7,905 nucleotides of DNA. It comes from Methylococcaceae bacterium NSP1-2. GTDB taxonomy: Bacteria > Pseudomonadota > Gammaproteobacteria > Methylococcales > Methylomonadaceae. The position numbers were made by a program, and so were the translations under genes. The DNA is taken from contig NQJH01000109.1 in the NCBI GenBank assembly GCA_002256685.1, forward strand, positions 1 to 7,905. Direction: 5' to 3'. This document shows, piece after piece, positions 1-6,470 of this stretch (its first letter is position 1; each line of letters opens with the position of its first letter). The notes beneath the pieces were generated by a model, which saw only the letters and a program-made list of their open reading frames with translations, searched no databases and had not been told where the DNA came from.

Positions 1-992
1 AAGCCAGCGGGTTGATGCGCTACGTTAGCCATCAAATCAACTAAACCTGCGGATTTAGCTTTGTCCTGCAAATTATCCCGAATGCGTTCATATTCGGCTT
101 GCGTCCAGACAATTTGTTGCTGCATCGGTTCGCCTTGTAATACGCGCAAATTGCCGTGTGTCCAGCCGTGATTACCGATTTCAAACAGATTATCCGCCAT
201 CAATTGCATCGTTTGTTCAGGATGAGATTGCATCCATTTACCACCTGCATAAAACGTGGCTTTGACTTGTTTATCACGCAAGGCATTAATCACACCACGA
301 TCATAACCTGCCACTTCATCGGCGCGTTCACATAAATCAAAGGTCAACGCGACCCATTTTTTATCCTTAGGTAATTTAACGCGGCGTATCGAATTTAGGT
401 ATTCAGGTTTCAAGGGCGGTAAAGTTTCATTCGGCTGAGTTCTGCTAGGCGCGGAAAAATCGGGTTTGCGTAAAAAATGAATTTTTTCATCGCCTGCTTT
501 GCCTTGTAATGCCTCAGGCGCCCATAAGCTTAATAAACCTGTTGGTTTACTAGGAGGAGGTGATGCAGGTGGTTCAGGCTTAACCTCGGTAGGTTTTGGC
601 GTATCACTGACAGGTAACGCTTTATCATTTAGACTTTTTATCGTAGAAAAATCAACTTTCCATTGCTCACCTACGCGCTTAAGCGCGACAGTTGCCGTGG
701 TTGCTATGCGTTGTTTCTGTTCAGTCAATTCATGCGCCACACTGAATTGAAGCACCGCGCTATTTTTCTTCTCCTCAATAACCGTAATCGGCTCATTGAG
801 TTGCAAACTGGCTATTTTCTGACACCGCTCTACGCTATAACCCTCTGCTAATGCCACTGCTTTTTCACATTCATGACTGGCAATCGCTGAATAAAACGCG
901 CGTAGCGTATTAACAGGATTACCCGTATCCACAGGCAAACACCCTAACGCCGCCGTTATCGGCAACCACTTCACACACGCCCATTCAAACAT
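1..992 (-). CDS. Polysaccharide deacetylase (NodB-type) with NTF2-like N-terminal region, probable lipoprotein; 3' end outside the window
   Basis: The minus-strand frame is open from the ATG at 992-990 to the left edge (330 codons), so the C-terminus is missing. AGAGGA lies 4 nt before the ATG, which supports this start. Residues 9-18 (WLPITAALGC) form a short hydrophobic stretch ending in a cysteine that resembles a lipobox, suggesting a periplasmic lipoprotein. Residues about 25-120 look like a small NTF2/DUF4878-type alpha+beta domain (NTLRAFYSAI, then beta-rich sequence), with Cys42 and Cys57 able to form a disulfide. Residues 131-151 are a Pro-rich linker. The NodB domain starts near 212: VALTFDLCE carries the motif-1 Asp219, and NHGWTHGN carries the metal-ligand pair His275/His279. 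Leu220 replaces the second Asp of the classical TFDD motif, a variant I recall from a deacetylase subfamily with TFD(L/A)CE. The family removes acetyl groups from N-acetylated glycans; the substrate here is unknown. It is transcribed divergently from the signalling operon. Confidence 0.88.
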   Translation of the reverse strand, partial: MFEWACVKWLPITAALGCLPVDTGNPVNTLRAFYSAIASHECEKAVALAEGYSVERCQKIASLQLNEPITVIEEKKNSAVLQFSVAHELTEQKQRIATTATVALKRVGEQWKVDFSTIKSLNDKALPVSDTPKPTEVKPEPPASPPPSKPTGLLSLWAPEALQGKAGDEKIHFLRKPDFSAPSRTQPNETLPPLKPEYLNSIRRVKLPKDKKWVALTFDLCERADEVAGYDRGVINALRDKQVKATFYAGGKWMQSHPEQTMQLMADNLFEIGNHGWTHGNLRVLQGEPMQQQIVWTQAEYERIRDNLQDKAKSAGLVDLMANVAHQPAG

Positions 993-1079
993 TAAGTCCT
1001 CTGATTTTTCAATTCATACAACCTACATTTAAACAAACACCGCGAAAATTCGACAGCGTTTTTTGGTGGTGATAAGAAT

Positions 1080-1133
1080 TGAGTGATTGGAATACAAACC
1101 TAGGTTTGTATTCCGCCATATAAAAATCACTCA
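1080..1133. repeat. Nested inverted repeat: perfect 26-bp palindrome inside a 9-bp outer inverted repeat
   Basis: Bases 1089-1114 are a perfect palindrome with no loop. The left arm GGAATACAAACCT is followed at once by its reverse complement, with CCTAGG at the centre. It is enclosed by TGAGTGATT (1080-1088) and its exact reverse complement AATCACTCA (1125-1133). A 10-nt spacer (1115-1124) lies on the right side only. The whole can fold into an extended hairpin or cruciform of about 54 nt. It has no adjoining T run and lies between divergent genes, so an ordinary terminator is unlikely. A small repeated element (REP/MITE-like) or a binding site for a dimeric regulator are the main alternatives. 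Confidence 0.85.
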
Positions 1134-1199
1134 GTATTTAGGACGACTATTCATCTTAAGTTCGCTATAGCACATACACGCGTTGGCATAGCGTGTTAT

Positions 1200-1256
1200 A
1201 AGTAGAACTGTTATGTAGCTTTGCAATGCTAACCTAATGTGTTCTGCTACTTTTTT
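1200..1256 (+). terminator. Possible leader hairpin with T run (attenuator-like)
   Basis: AAGTAG (1200-1205) can pair with CTACTT (1247-1252), and the adjacent AAC (1206-1208) with GTT (1241-1243), leaving a 3-nt bulge. The 3' arm runs into six T residues (1251-1256). The loop of about 32 nt contains a further short TAGC/GCTA pairing. It points toward the crp-like gene and ends about 44 nt before that ATG, so it could attenuate the operon transcript. The stem is AT-rich and interrupted, so it may be chance. Confidence 0.22.
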
Positions 1257-1287
1257 CATTAGTTCAGTTGAACATTCCGAAGAACGC

Positions 1288-1294
1288 GGACAGG
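1288..1294 (+). promoter_or_regulatory. Ribosome binding site that fixes the start of the crp-like gene
   Basis: GGACAGG lies 6 nt before the ATG at 1301. It favours that ATG over the in-frame TTG at 1268, which has no purine-rich sequence at a useful distance. Confidence 0.6.
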
Positions 1295-1300
1295 TATATT

Positions 1301-2020
1301 ATGGCTATAGAGCATGACCCTCATCAAAACCATCTGCTCGCCATCCTGCCTGCGGAGGTATTCAAACAACTTTCCCCGCATTTAGAACTAATTTTAATGC
1401 CGCTTGGTAAAGTGATTTACGAGTCGGGGGGGCAACTGCATCACGTTTATTTTCCGACCACGGCTATCGTATCGCTACAGTACGTTTTGGAAAATGGCGC
1501 GTCGGCGGAAGTCGCGGGGGTGGGTAATGAGGGTGTCCTTGGATTTTCACTGTTTATGGGCGGCAATAGCACGTCTAGCCTCGCGACGGTGCAGACGGCA
1601 GGTTACGCTTATCGGCTAAAAGCGCAGTTAATGCTGGCAGAATTTAATTGCGCGGGGGTGACGATGCGTTTGATGTTACGTCATACGCAAGCATTAATGA
1701 CTCAAATGTCTCAGACGGCAGTCTGTAATCGCCATCATTCCATAGAACAACAATTGTGTCGCTGGCTGTTATTAACACTGGATCGAATGCCTGCGAGTGA
1801 ATTGGTCATCACACATGAATTAATTGCCAGTATGCTGGGTGTACGCCGCGAAGGTATCACGGAAGCGGCAGGAAATTTACAACATGCAGGTTTTATTAGT
1901 TACCGTCGTGGTCATATCAAAGTCATTGATAGAGTAGGATTGGAAGCTCGCAGTTGTGAATGCTATCAAGTCGTTAAAAAAGAATTTCATCGCCTACTCT
2001 ACGATATAAAAAATTTATAG
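1301..2020 (+). CDS. Crp/Fnr-family transcriptional regulator
   Basis: The 239-residue product starts MAIEHDPHQNHLLAILPAEV. The ATG at 1301 is chosen over an in-frame TTG 33 nt upstream because of a GGACAGG site 6 nt before it. The N-terminal half has the cNMP-binding-like beta-roll (LGKVIYESGGQLHHVYFPTT, then the ASAEVAGVGNEGVLG region). A long dimerisation helix follows, and then a winged helix-turn-helix near residues 170-200 (HELIASMLGVRREGITEAA, then HAGFISYRRGHIKV). The usual cAMP-pocket pattern (GE...RSA) is not visible: the equivalent segment reads FMGGNSTSSLATVQTAG. There is also no N-terminal cysteine cluster as in Fnr. It probably responds to something other than cAMP, or to no ligand. 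It is the first gene of the operon and its TAG is 1 nt before the GTG of the kinase gene. It is the only evident DNA-binding protein encoded by the operon. Family assignment is firm; ligand and targets are unknown. Confidence 0.93.
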   Translation: MAIEHDPHQNHLLAILPAEVFKQLSPHLELILMPLGKVIYESGGQLHHVYFPTTAIVSLQYVLENGASAEVAGVGNEGVLGFSLFMGGNSTSSLATVQTAGYAYRLKAQLMLAEFNCAGVTMRLMLRHTQALMTQMSQTAVCNRHHSIEQQLCRWLLLTLDRMPASELVITHELIASMLGVRREGITEAAGNLQHAGFISYRRGHIKVIDRVGLEARSCECYQVVKKEFHRLLYDIKNL

Positions 2021-2021
2021 A

Positions 2022-5000
2022 GTGAGGCAGTCGCTCACTAAAACAGTGACTCTTATCAATTACAACGCTGATACAGCACAGGATAACGCTTCCTTGAAAG
2101 CTAATTATAAAATTATTGTCTGGTTAATCAGCGCGGCTATTATGGTCGTGCTGAGCGTAGCAGTCTCGTTCTGGGCATTTAAACAGGTGCAAACCTCCGC
2201 TGAACAGCGCAAGCATATTCGCATTATGTTAGACGAAGGCACCGCGCTACTGTCATCATTAAAAGATGCCGAGACAGGGCAACGTGGTTATTTGCTAACA
2301 GGGGATGAGACTTTTTTGCAACCGTATTTAGTGGTGCGCGATAACATCAATGCACAGTTACAAACACTGCGACAAGGCACTGAAATCAGCTCTGCCCAAA
2401 AACACTTAGACGCTGTGCAGCCTTTGATAAAAGCCAAATTAGCCGCCTTAGCGACTCTCATTGAGTTACGTCGCCAGAATGATTTAATCGCTATGACAAC
2501 GTTGATAAGTGCTGGCGAAGGTAAGCGGCTGATGGATGCTATTCGTATCGAGATGAATAGTTTCATTCACATAAACGAAACTTTACAGGCACAAAGTGAC
2601 GCAGAGTTCGAAATGAATATGCGTAATTTATTGATTGTCATCGTTGCTACCAGTCTATTTACGCTATTGTTTGCACTGGCATTTGCGTATTTGTTCTATC
2701 AAGAAACTAAACATACGCTGCTTTTTGAAACGCAACGCTTGCTCGCGCTTGGAGAAGAAGCCAATGAAAAACTTCAACAGACTAATCTTGCCTTGCAAGT
2801 CAGTGAGGAAAATCTCAGTGTAACGCTTAGCTCTATCGGTGATGCGGTCATTGCCACCGATACCGAAGGGCGAGTGACATTGATGAATCCGATTGCTGAA
2901 CGACTGACAGGCTGGACACAGGCAGACGCTCTTGGTCATCCGATAGAGACGGTTTTTCACATCATTCATCAAGCAACGCGACAACCCGTTGTCATCCCTG
3001 TCATGGATGCTTTGAAACATGGCACGATACAAGCACTCGCTAATCACACAGTACTGATTGCTCGCGATGATAGCGAACATGATATTGCGGACAGTTGCGC
3101 CCCGATTCGCGACCGTGACGGTCAAGTAATTGGTGCCGTGTTAGTGTTTCGTGATGTTAGCGAGGAATATGCAATACAACAGACGTTACGCAATCATACC
3201 GTGCGCATTCAGACCATATTCAATACAGTGGTGGACGGTATCATTACTTTCCAAGCTGATGACGGTAACATTGAAACGGTTAATTCTGCCGCCGAGCGCA
3301 TATTTGGCTATACCGCCGCAGAACTCATTAAACAAAATATCAACTTACTGATTCCCAATGATGCGCTCGTGCATTACCGCACGAATAATGAAACACACGG
3401 CAGCGGACACGAATTAATAGGGCGGCGTAAGGATGGTAATCTCTTTGCAGTAGAGATGACAATAAATGAGATGTTGTTAGGTAATCAGCGTTATTTCACC
3501 TGCATTTTACGCGATATTACGGTACGCAAGCAGGCGGAAGAGCGATTGATTAAGGAAGGCGCGTTACAAAATGCCATTTTTAACAGTGCTAATTTTTCAA
3601 GTATTGCTACCGATGCAAAAGGGGTGATTCAAATATTCAACGTGGGCGCGGAACGTATGTTGGGCTATACGGCAGCGGAAGTAATGAACAAAATTACCCC
3701 TGCCGAAATTTCTGATTCATACGAATTAACTACCCGCGCCAAAGCCTTGAGCGAGGAGTTTTCCACGCCAATTACCCAAGGCTTCGAGTCATTAGTGTTC
3801 AAAGCCACGCGGTGCATAGAAGATATTTACGAACTCACTTATATTCGTAAAGATGGCAGTCGCTTTCCTGCGGTGGTGTCTGTCACTGCACTACGCGACG
3901 CTAAAGATAACATTATCGGTTATCTGTTGATAGGCACTGATAATACTGCCCGCAAGCGAGCTGAAGAAGAATTGATTAAGGCAGGCGCATTGCAGAGCGC
4001 GATTTTCAATAGTGCTAATTTTTCAAGCATCGCCACCGATGCAAAAGGGGTTATTCAAATATTCAACGTGGGCGCGGAGCGCATGTTGGGCTACACAGCG
4101 GCTGAAGTAATGAACAAAATTACGCCTGCCGACATTTCAGATTCGCAAGAATTAATTACCCGCGCCGAGGTATTAACCCTAGAACTCAAAACGCCAATTA
4201 CATCAGGCTTTGAAGCCTTAGTGTTCAAAGCCTCACGGGGTATTGAGGATATTTACGAATTAACCTATATTCGTAAAGATGGCAGTCGCTTTCCTGCGGT
4301 AGTATCAGTTACCGCGTTACGCGATGCGAGAGGTGGAATCATCGGTTATCTATTGATAGGCACTGATAATACGGCTCGCAAACGCTTGGATACAGAGCGC
4401 GTACAGCTTTACGACGCATTGAAAGAAAAAAATATCGAATTGGAAGTGGCTACCTCAGTGGCAGAAAAATCCAACCTCGCGAAATCGGAATTTTTGTCCA
4501 AAATGAGTCACGAACTACGCACGCCACTTAATGCAATTCTCGGTTTCGCGCAGTTGCTGGAAGTCGGTTCACCCCCACCAACGACCACTCAGATAGTACG
4601 ACTCCAGCAGATTATCAAAGCAGGCTGGTATTTGTTAGAGCTAATTAACGAAATTCTTGATCTTGCGGTCATCGAATCGGGCAAATTATCACTGTCAAGA
4701 GAAGCGGTGTCGATGACAGAAGTCATGCGTGAATGCCAATCGATGATTGAATCACAGGCAGAAATACGCAGTATTACGATGATTTTTATGCCTTTCGATA
4801 ACACGTTATTTGCTTATGGTGATCGCACGCGCATAAAACAAATTATCATTAATTTGCTGTCTAATGCCATAAAATATAACCGCGACCAAGGAACAGTCGA
4901 AGTAAGCTGCACCAGTACGCCTGAACACATAGGCATCAACATCAAAGACAGTGGCAAGGGCTTGACCGCCGAGCAGATGGCGCAACTTTTTCAACCGTTT

Positions 5001-5639
5001 AATCGTCTTGGGCAAGAATCAGGCAGTGAAGAAGGCACAGGGATTGGTCTTGTCGTCACCAAGCAACTGGTTGAACTTATGGGTGGTAGCATTCGCGTCA
5101 ACAGCACCGTGGGTGTCGGTAGCGAATTTTATATTGAATTGCTGCGAGACGTTACCCCCCAACTTGATATGAGCAATATCACCCTTACAAAACTGTTGCC
5201 ACCTGCTTCAAAAAACACCGCATTACGCACACTGCTCTATGTGGAAGACAATCCTGCTAATCTCATGCTGGTTGAACAAATCATTGAAGCGCATCCGCAG
5301 TTATATATGTTAAGTGCCCATGATGGCTATCAAGGCTTATCGCTGGCGCGTAGCCATATTCCCGATGTCATACTGATGGACATTAATTTACCCGGTATCA
5401 GCGGCATTCAAACCATGAAAATTCTGCGCAACGACCCAACCACTATGCACATTCCCGTTATTGCTCTCAGTGCCAATGCCATGTTGCGCGATATTGAAAA
5501 AGGAATTGAGGCGGGATTCTTTCGCTATCTCACTAAACCCATCAAAATTACTGAATTTATGAACGCTTTGGATGATGCCCTGAAATTTTCTAAAACGGAT
5601 TTAGACAACACCGATAAAACGGATACCTGCCATGATTAA
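2022..5639 (+). CDS. Membrane hybrid sensor histidine kinase: CHASE3, four PAS, HisKA, HATPase_c, REC
   Basis: The product has 1205 residues. TM1 is at about 30-53. A periplasmic CHASE3 domain follows (about 57-195; signature from D82, DAETGQRGYLLTGDE), then TM2 at about 203-226. PAS1 is at about 263-383 and PAS2 at about 394-505. PAS3 (502-643) and PAS4 (644-785) are near-identical tandem copies. A coiled coil leads to HisKA, with the phospho-acceptor His830 in KMSHELRTPLN. The ATPase domain has N944/N948 (NLLSNAIKYN), DSGKG from D976 and GTGIGL from G1005. The REC domain has E1075/D1076, phospho-acceptor D1120 and K1172. All key catalytic residues are present. The GTG start follows the regulator's stop by 1 nt and has no Shine-Dalgarno sequence, which implies translational coupling. 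A TTG at 2094 with AGGATA upstream is a weaker alternative. The 3' end overlaps the next gene by 8 nt. It likely autophosphorylates in response to periplasmic and cytoplasmic cues; the ligand is unknown. Confidence 0.95.
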   Translation: MRQSLTKTVTLINYNADTAQDNASLKANYKIIVWLISAAIMVVLSVAVSFWAFKQVQTSAEQRKHIRIMLDEGTALLSSLKDAETGQRGYLLTGDETFLQPYLVVRDNINAQLQTLRQGTEISSAQKHLDAVQPLIKAKLAALATLIELRRQNDLIAMTTLISAGEGKRLMDAIRIEMNSFIHINETLQAQSDAEFEMNMRNLLIVIVATSLFTLLFALAFAYLFYQETKHTLLFETQRLLALGEEANEKLQQTNLALQVSEENLSVTLSSIGDAVIATDTEGRVTLMNPIAERLTGWTQADALGHPIETVFHIIHQATRQPVVIPVMDALKHGTIQALANHTVLIARDDSEHDIADSCAPIRDRDGQVIGAVLVFRDVSEEYAIQQTLRNHTVRIQTIFNTVVDGIITFQADDGNIETVNSAAERIFGYTAAELIKQNINLLIPNDALVHYRTNNETHGSGHELIGRRKDGNLFAVEMTINEMLLGNQRYFTCILRDITVRKQAEERLIKEGALQNAIFNSANFSSIATDAKGVIQIFNVGAERMLGYTAAEVMNKITPAEISDSYELTTRAKALSEEFSTPITQGFESLVFKATRCIEDIYELTYIRKDGSRFPAVVSVTALRDAKDNIIGYLLIGTDNTARKRAEEELIKAGALQSAIFNSANFSSIATDAKGVIQIFNVGAERMLGYTAAEVMNKITPADISDSQELITRAEVLTLELKTPITSGFEALVFKASRGIEDIYELTYIRKDGSRFPAVVSVTALRDARGGIIGYLLIGTDNTARKRLDTERVQLYDALKEKNIELEVATSVAEKSNLAKSEFLSKMSHELRTPLNAILGFAQLLEVGSPPPTTTQIVRLQQIIKAGWYLLELINEILDLAVIESGKLSLSREAVSMTEVMRECQSMIESQAEIRSITMIFMPFDNTLFAYGDRTRIKQIIINLLSNAIKYNRDQGTVEVSCTSTPEHIGINIKDSGKGLTAEQMAQLFQPFNRLGQESGSEEGTGIGLVVTKQLVELMGGSIRVNSTVGVGSEFYIELLRDVTPQLDMSNITLTKLLPPASKNTALRTLLYVEDNPANLMLVEQIIEAHPQLYMLSAHDGYQGLSLARSHIPDVILMDINLPGISGIQTMKILRNDPTTMHIPVIALSANAMLRDIEKGIEAGFFRYLTKPIKITEFMNALDDALKFSKTDLDNTDKTDTCHD
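3525..4376 (+). repeat. Tandem direct repeat of 2 x 426 bp encoding duplicated PAS modules
   Basis: Copy A (3525-3950) and copy B (3951-4376) lie head to tail with a constant offset of 426 bp (142 codons). Both begin at a CGCAAG (Arg-Lys) codon pair. By hand alignment about 122 of 142 encoded residues are identical. Long exact DNA matches occur, including 35 nt at 3840-3874 versus 4266-4300. Differences cluster in one segment (copy A YELTTRAKALSEEF against copy B QELITRAEVLTLEL), which may be a sensing or linker surface. The frame and the whole-domain unit are preserved, so this is an in-frame intragenic duplication of one PAS domain plus its linker. Confidence 0.93.
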
Positions 5640-6273
5640 CAAACAAGAAATTTTTAACGCCAGTATTTTGATTGTTGACGATCAGCAATCCAATGTACTT
5701 TTACTCGAAGAAATGCTGCGCGAAGTCGGATACACTCGCCTTAGCTCCACCATAGACCCCCGTATGGTCTATGATTTGCATCGTAAAAACCGCTACGATC
5801 TCATTTTGCTTGACTTGCAAATGCCCGACATGGATGGCTTTCAGGTGATGGAAAAACTTAAAGACCTCGAAACAAATGGCTATCTCCCTGTCCTCGTCAT
5901 CACCGCACAACCCAGTCACAAGCTACGCGCACTAGCGGCGGGTGCCAAAGATTTTGTCGCCAAACCGTTTGATTTGATTGAAGTACAAACGCGTATACAC
6001 AATATGCTGGAAGTGCGCTTGTTATATAAACAATTGGAAAATCACAATCAAGTGCTAGAGCAAACCGTGCTGGAACGCACCGCTGAACTGCGCGAAAGCG
6101 AAGCGCGATTTCGCCGCTTGACTGAATTGTCTTCTGATTGGTATTGGGAACAGGATGAAAATGGTCAGTTCACCAAAATTTTTGGCCCCGTGCTGGAAAT
6201 GCTTGGCATACGCATTGATTCAGAACTAGGCAATATTCGAGATAATGACGGTGCAGGCTGGAACTGTGTTTGA
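5632..6273 (+). CDS. Response regulator, REC plus coiled coil, with a truncated PAS domain
   Basis: The 213-residue product starts at an ATG inside the end of the kinase gene (8-nt overlap), so translation is probably coupled. REC spans about 10-125 with all key residues: D16/D17, phospho-acceptor D61 (LLDLQMPDMDG), T91 and K111 (KPF). Residues about 127-158 (LYKQLENHNQVLEQTVLERT) form a coiled coil. From 159 a PAS domain begins (ARFRRLTELSSDWYWEQDEN, then PVLEMLGI) but stops at GAGWNCV after about 55 residues, roughly half a domain. The rest of the PAS reads on in the +1 frame just downstream (see 6266-6340). Family members, from memory, keep a complete PAS and often an output domain such as GGDEF. 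The gene therefore looks damaged by deletion, although REC could still accept phosphate from the kinase. No DNA-binding or enzymatic output domain remains. Confidence 0.88.
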   Translation: MINKQEIFNASILIVDDQQSNVLLLEEMLREVGYTRLSSTIDPRMVYDLHRKNRYDLILLDLQMPDMDGFQVMEKLKDLETNGYLPVLVITAQPSHKLRALAAGAKDFVAKPFDLIEVQTRIHNMLEVRLLYKQLENHNQVLEQTVLERTAELRESEARFRRLTELSSDWYWEQDENGQFTKIFGPVLEMLGIRIDSELGNIRDNDGAGWNCV

Positions 6274-6340
6274 CTCCGCCGCTCGCTTTATCAGTTACCG
6301 TGGCATTGGCAAAGACGTGACGGAAAGCATGATATTGTAA
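6266..6340 (+). pseudogene. Out-of-frame remnant of the response regulator's PAS domain C-terminus
   Basis: In the +1 frame relative to the upstream gene, bases 6266-6340 encode VFDSAARFISYRGIGKDVTE and then SMIL before a TAA. This matches the usual end of a PAS/PAC domain (...EPxFDxxGRFxGYRGIGxDVTE). The preceding frame ends at GWN-CV-stop at 6271-6273. The middle of the domain, by my estimate some 30-40 residues, is absent. The simplest reading is a deletion near 6264-6266 that also shifted frame. The stop right after DVTESMIL suggests that anything originally downstream has been lost too. Confidence 0.7.
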
Positions 6341-6470
6341 ACAAAAGCCATATCTATGTACTCCAACGCACAGAATAATTTTTGATAATTAGCTACCATC
6401 GGGTCGTTAGTTATTCACGCATCACGAATGCTTGAGACTTAATTTTTATTTGCACTTGGAGTATCACATC
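6341..6470. promoter_or_regulatory. Intergenic spacer upstream of the glucan synthase-like gene
   Basis: This AT-rich spacer of 130 bp has no coding potential and no clear GC-rich terminator hairpin for the preceding operon. The next gene may use its own promoter here (TTGATA near 6382 is a possible -35, without a good -10) or be read through from upstream. GGAG near 6458-6461 is the likely ribosome binding site, about 9 nt before the ATG at 6471. Confidence 0.4.

Larger units (their letters stand above)
993..1300. promoter_or_regulatory. Divergent intergenic region between the deacetylase gene and the crp-like operon
   Basis: This spacer of about 308 bp holds no credible coding sequence. 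It must carry the promoters of both divergent transcripts, but I cannot point to a convincing -35/-10 pair on either strand. Candidate AT-rich elements exist (for example TTATAAG near 1196-1202), without a well-spaced partner. It contains a nested palindrome (1080-1133) and a hairpin with a T run (1200-1256), each listed separately. Two smaller inverted repeats are also visible: ACACGC (1176-1181) with GCGTGT (1191-1196), and GTTCA-GT-TGAAC (1262-1273). Either could be an operator, but nothing in the sequence proves it. Confidence 0.5.

Noticed and set aside
499..851. Plus-strand open frames at 499-750 and 663-851
   Set aside because: Both lie antisense to the well-supported deacetylase gene, and their predicted peptides show no recognisable domain.
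1080..1133. Integron attC site, transposon end or bidirectional terminator
   Set aside because: The integron core motifs (GTTRRRY/RYYYAAC) are not matched, no transposase, integrase or target duplication is visible, and a terminator between divergent starts without T runs is unlikely.
1268..1300. TTG at 1268 as start of the Crp-like regulator
   Set aside because: The ATG at 1301 has a better-placed GGACAGG and gives the N-terminus I recall from the family (MAIEHDPHQN-type).
2664..3125. Minus-strand open frame of 153 codons inside the kinase gene
   Set aside because: It is antisense to the TM2/PAS1 region, whose plus-strand reading has clear domain motifs; the antisense peptide has none. The smaller frames within 2288-5015 and 5701-5919 are rejected for the same reason.
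6262..6275. Programmed frameshift or simple sequencing error joining the two PAS frames
   Set aside because: There is no slippery run at the junction, and joining the frames would still leave the PAS domain short of its middle strands, so a deletion explains more.
6245..6340. Independent small gene from the ATG at 6245 (about 31 codons)
   Set aside because: Its sequence from VFD onward matches the end of a PAS domain, so it is better explained as a remnant of the disrupted response regulator.
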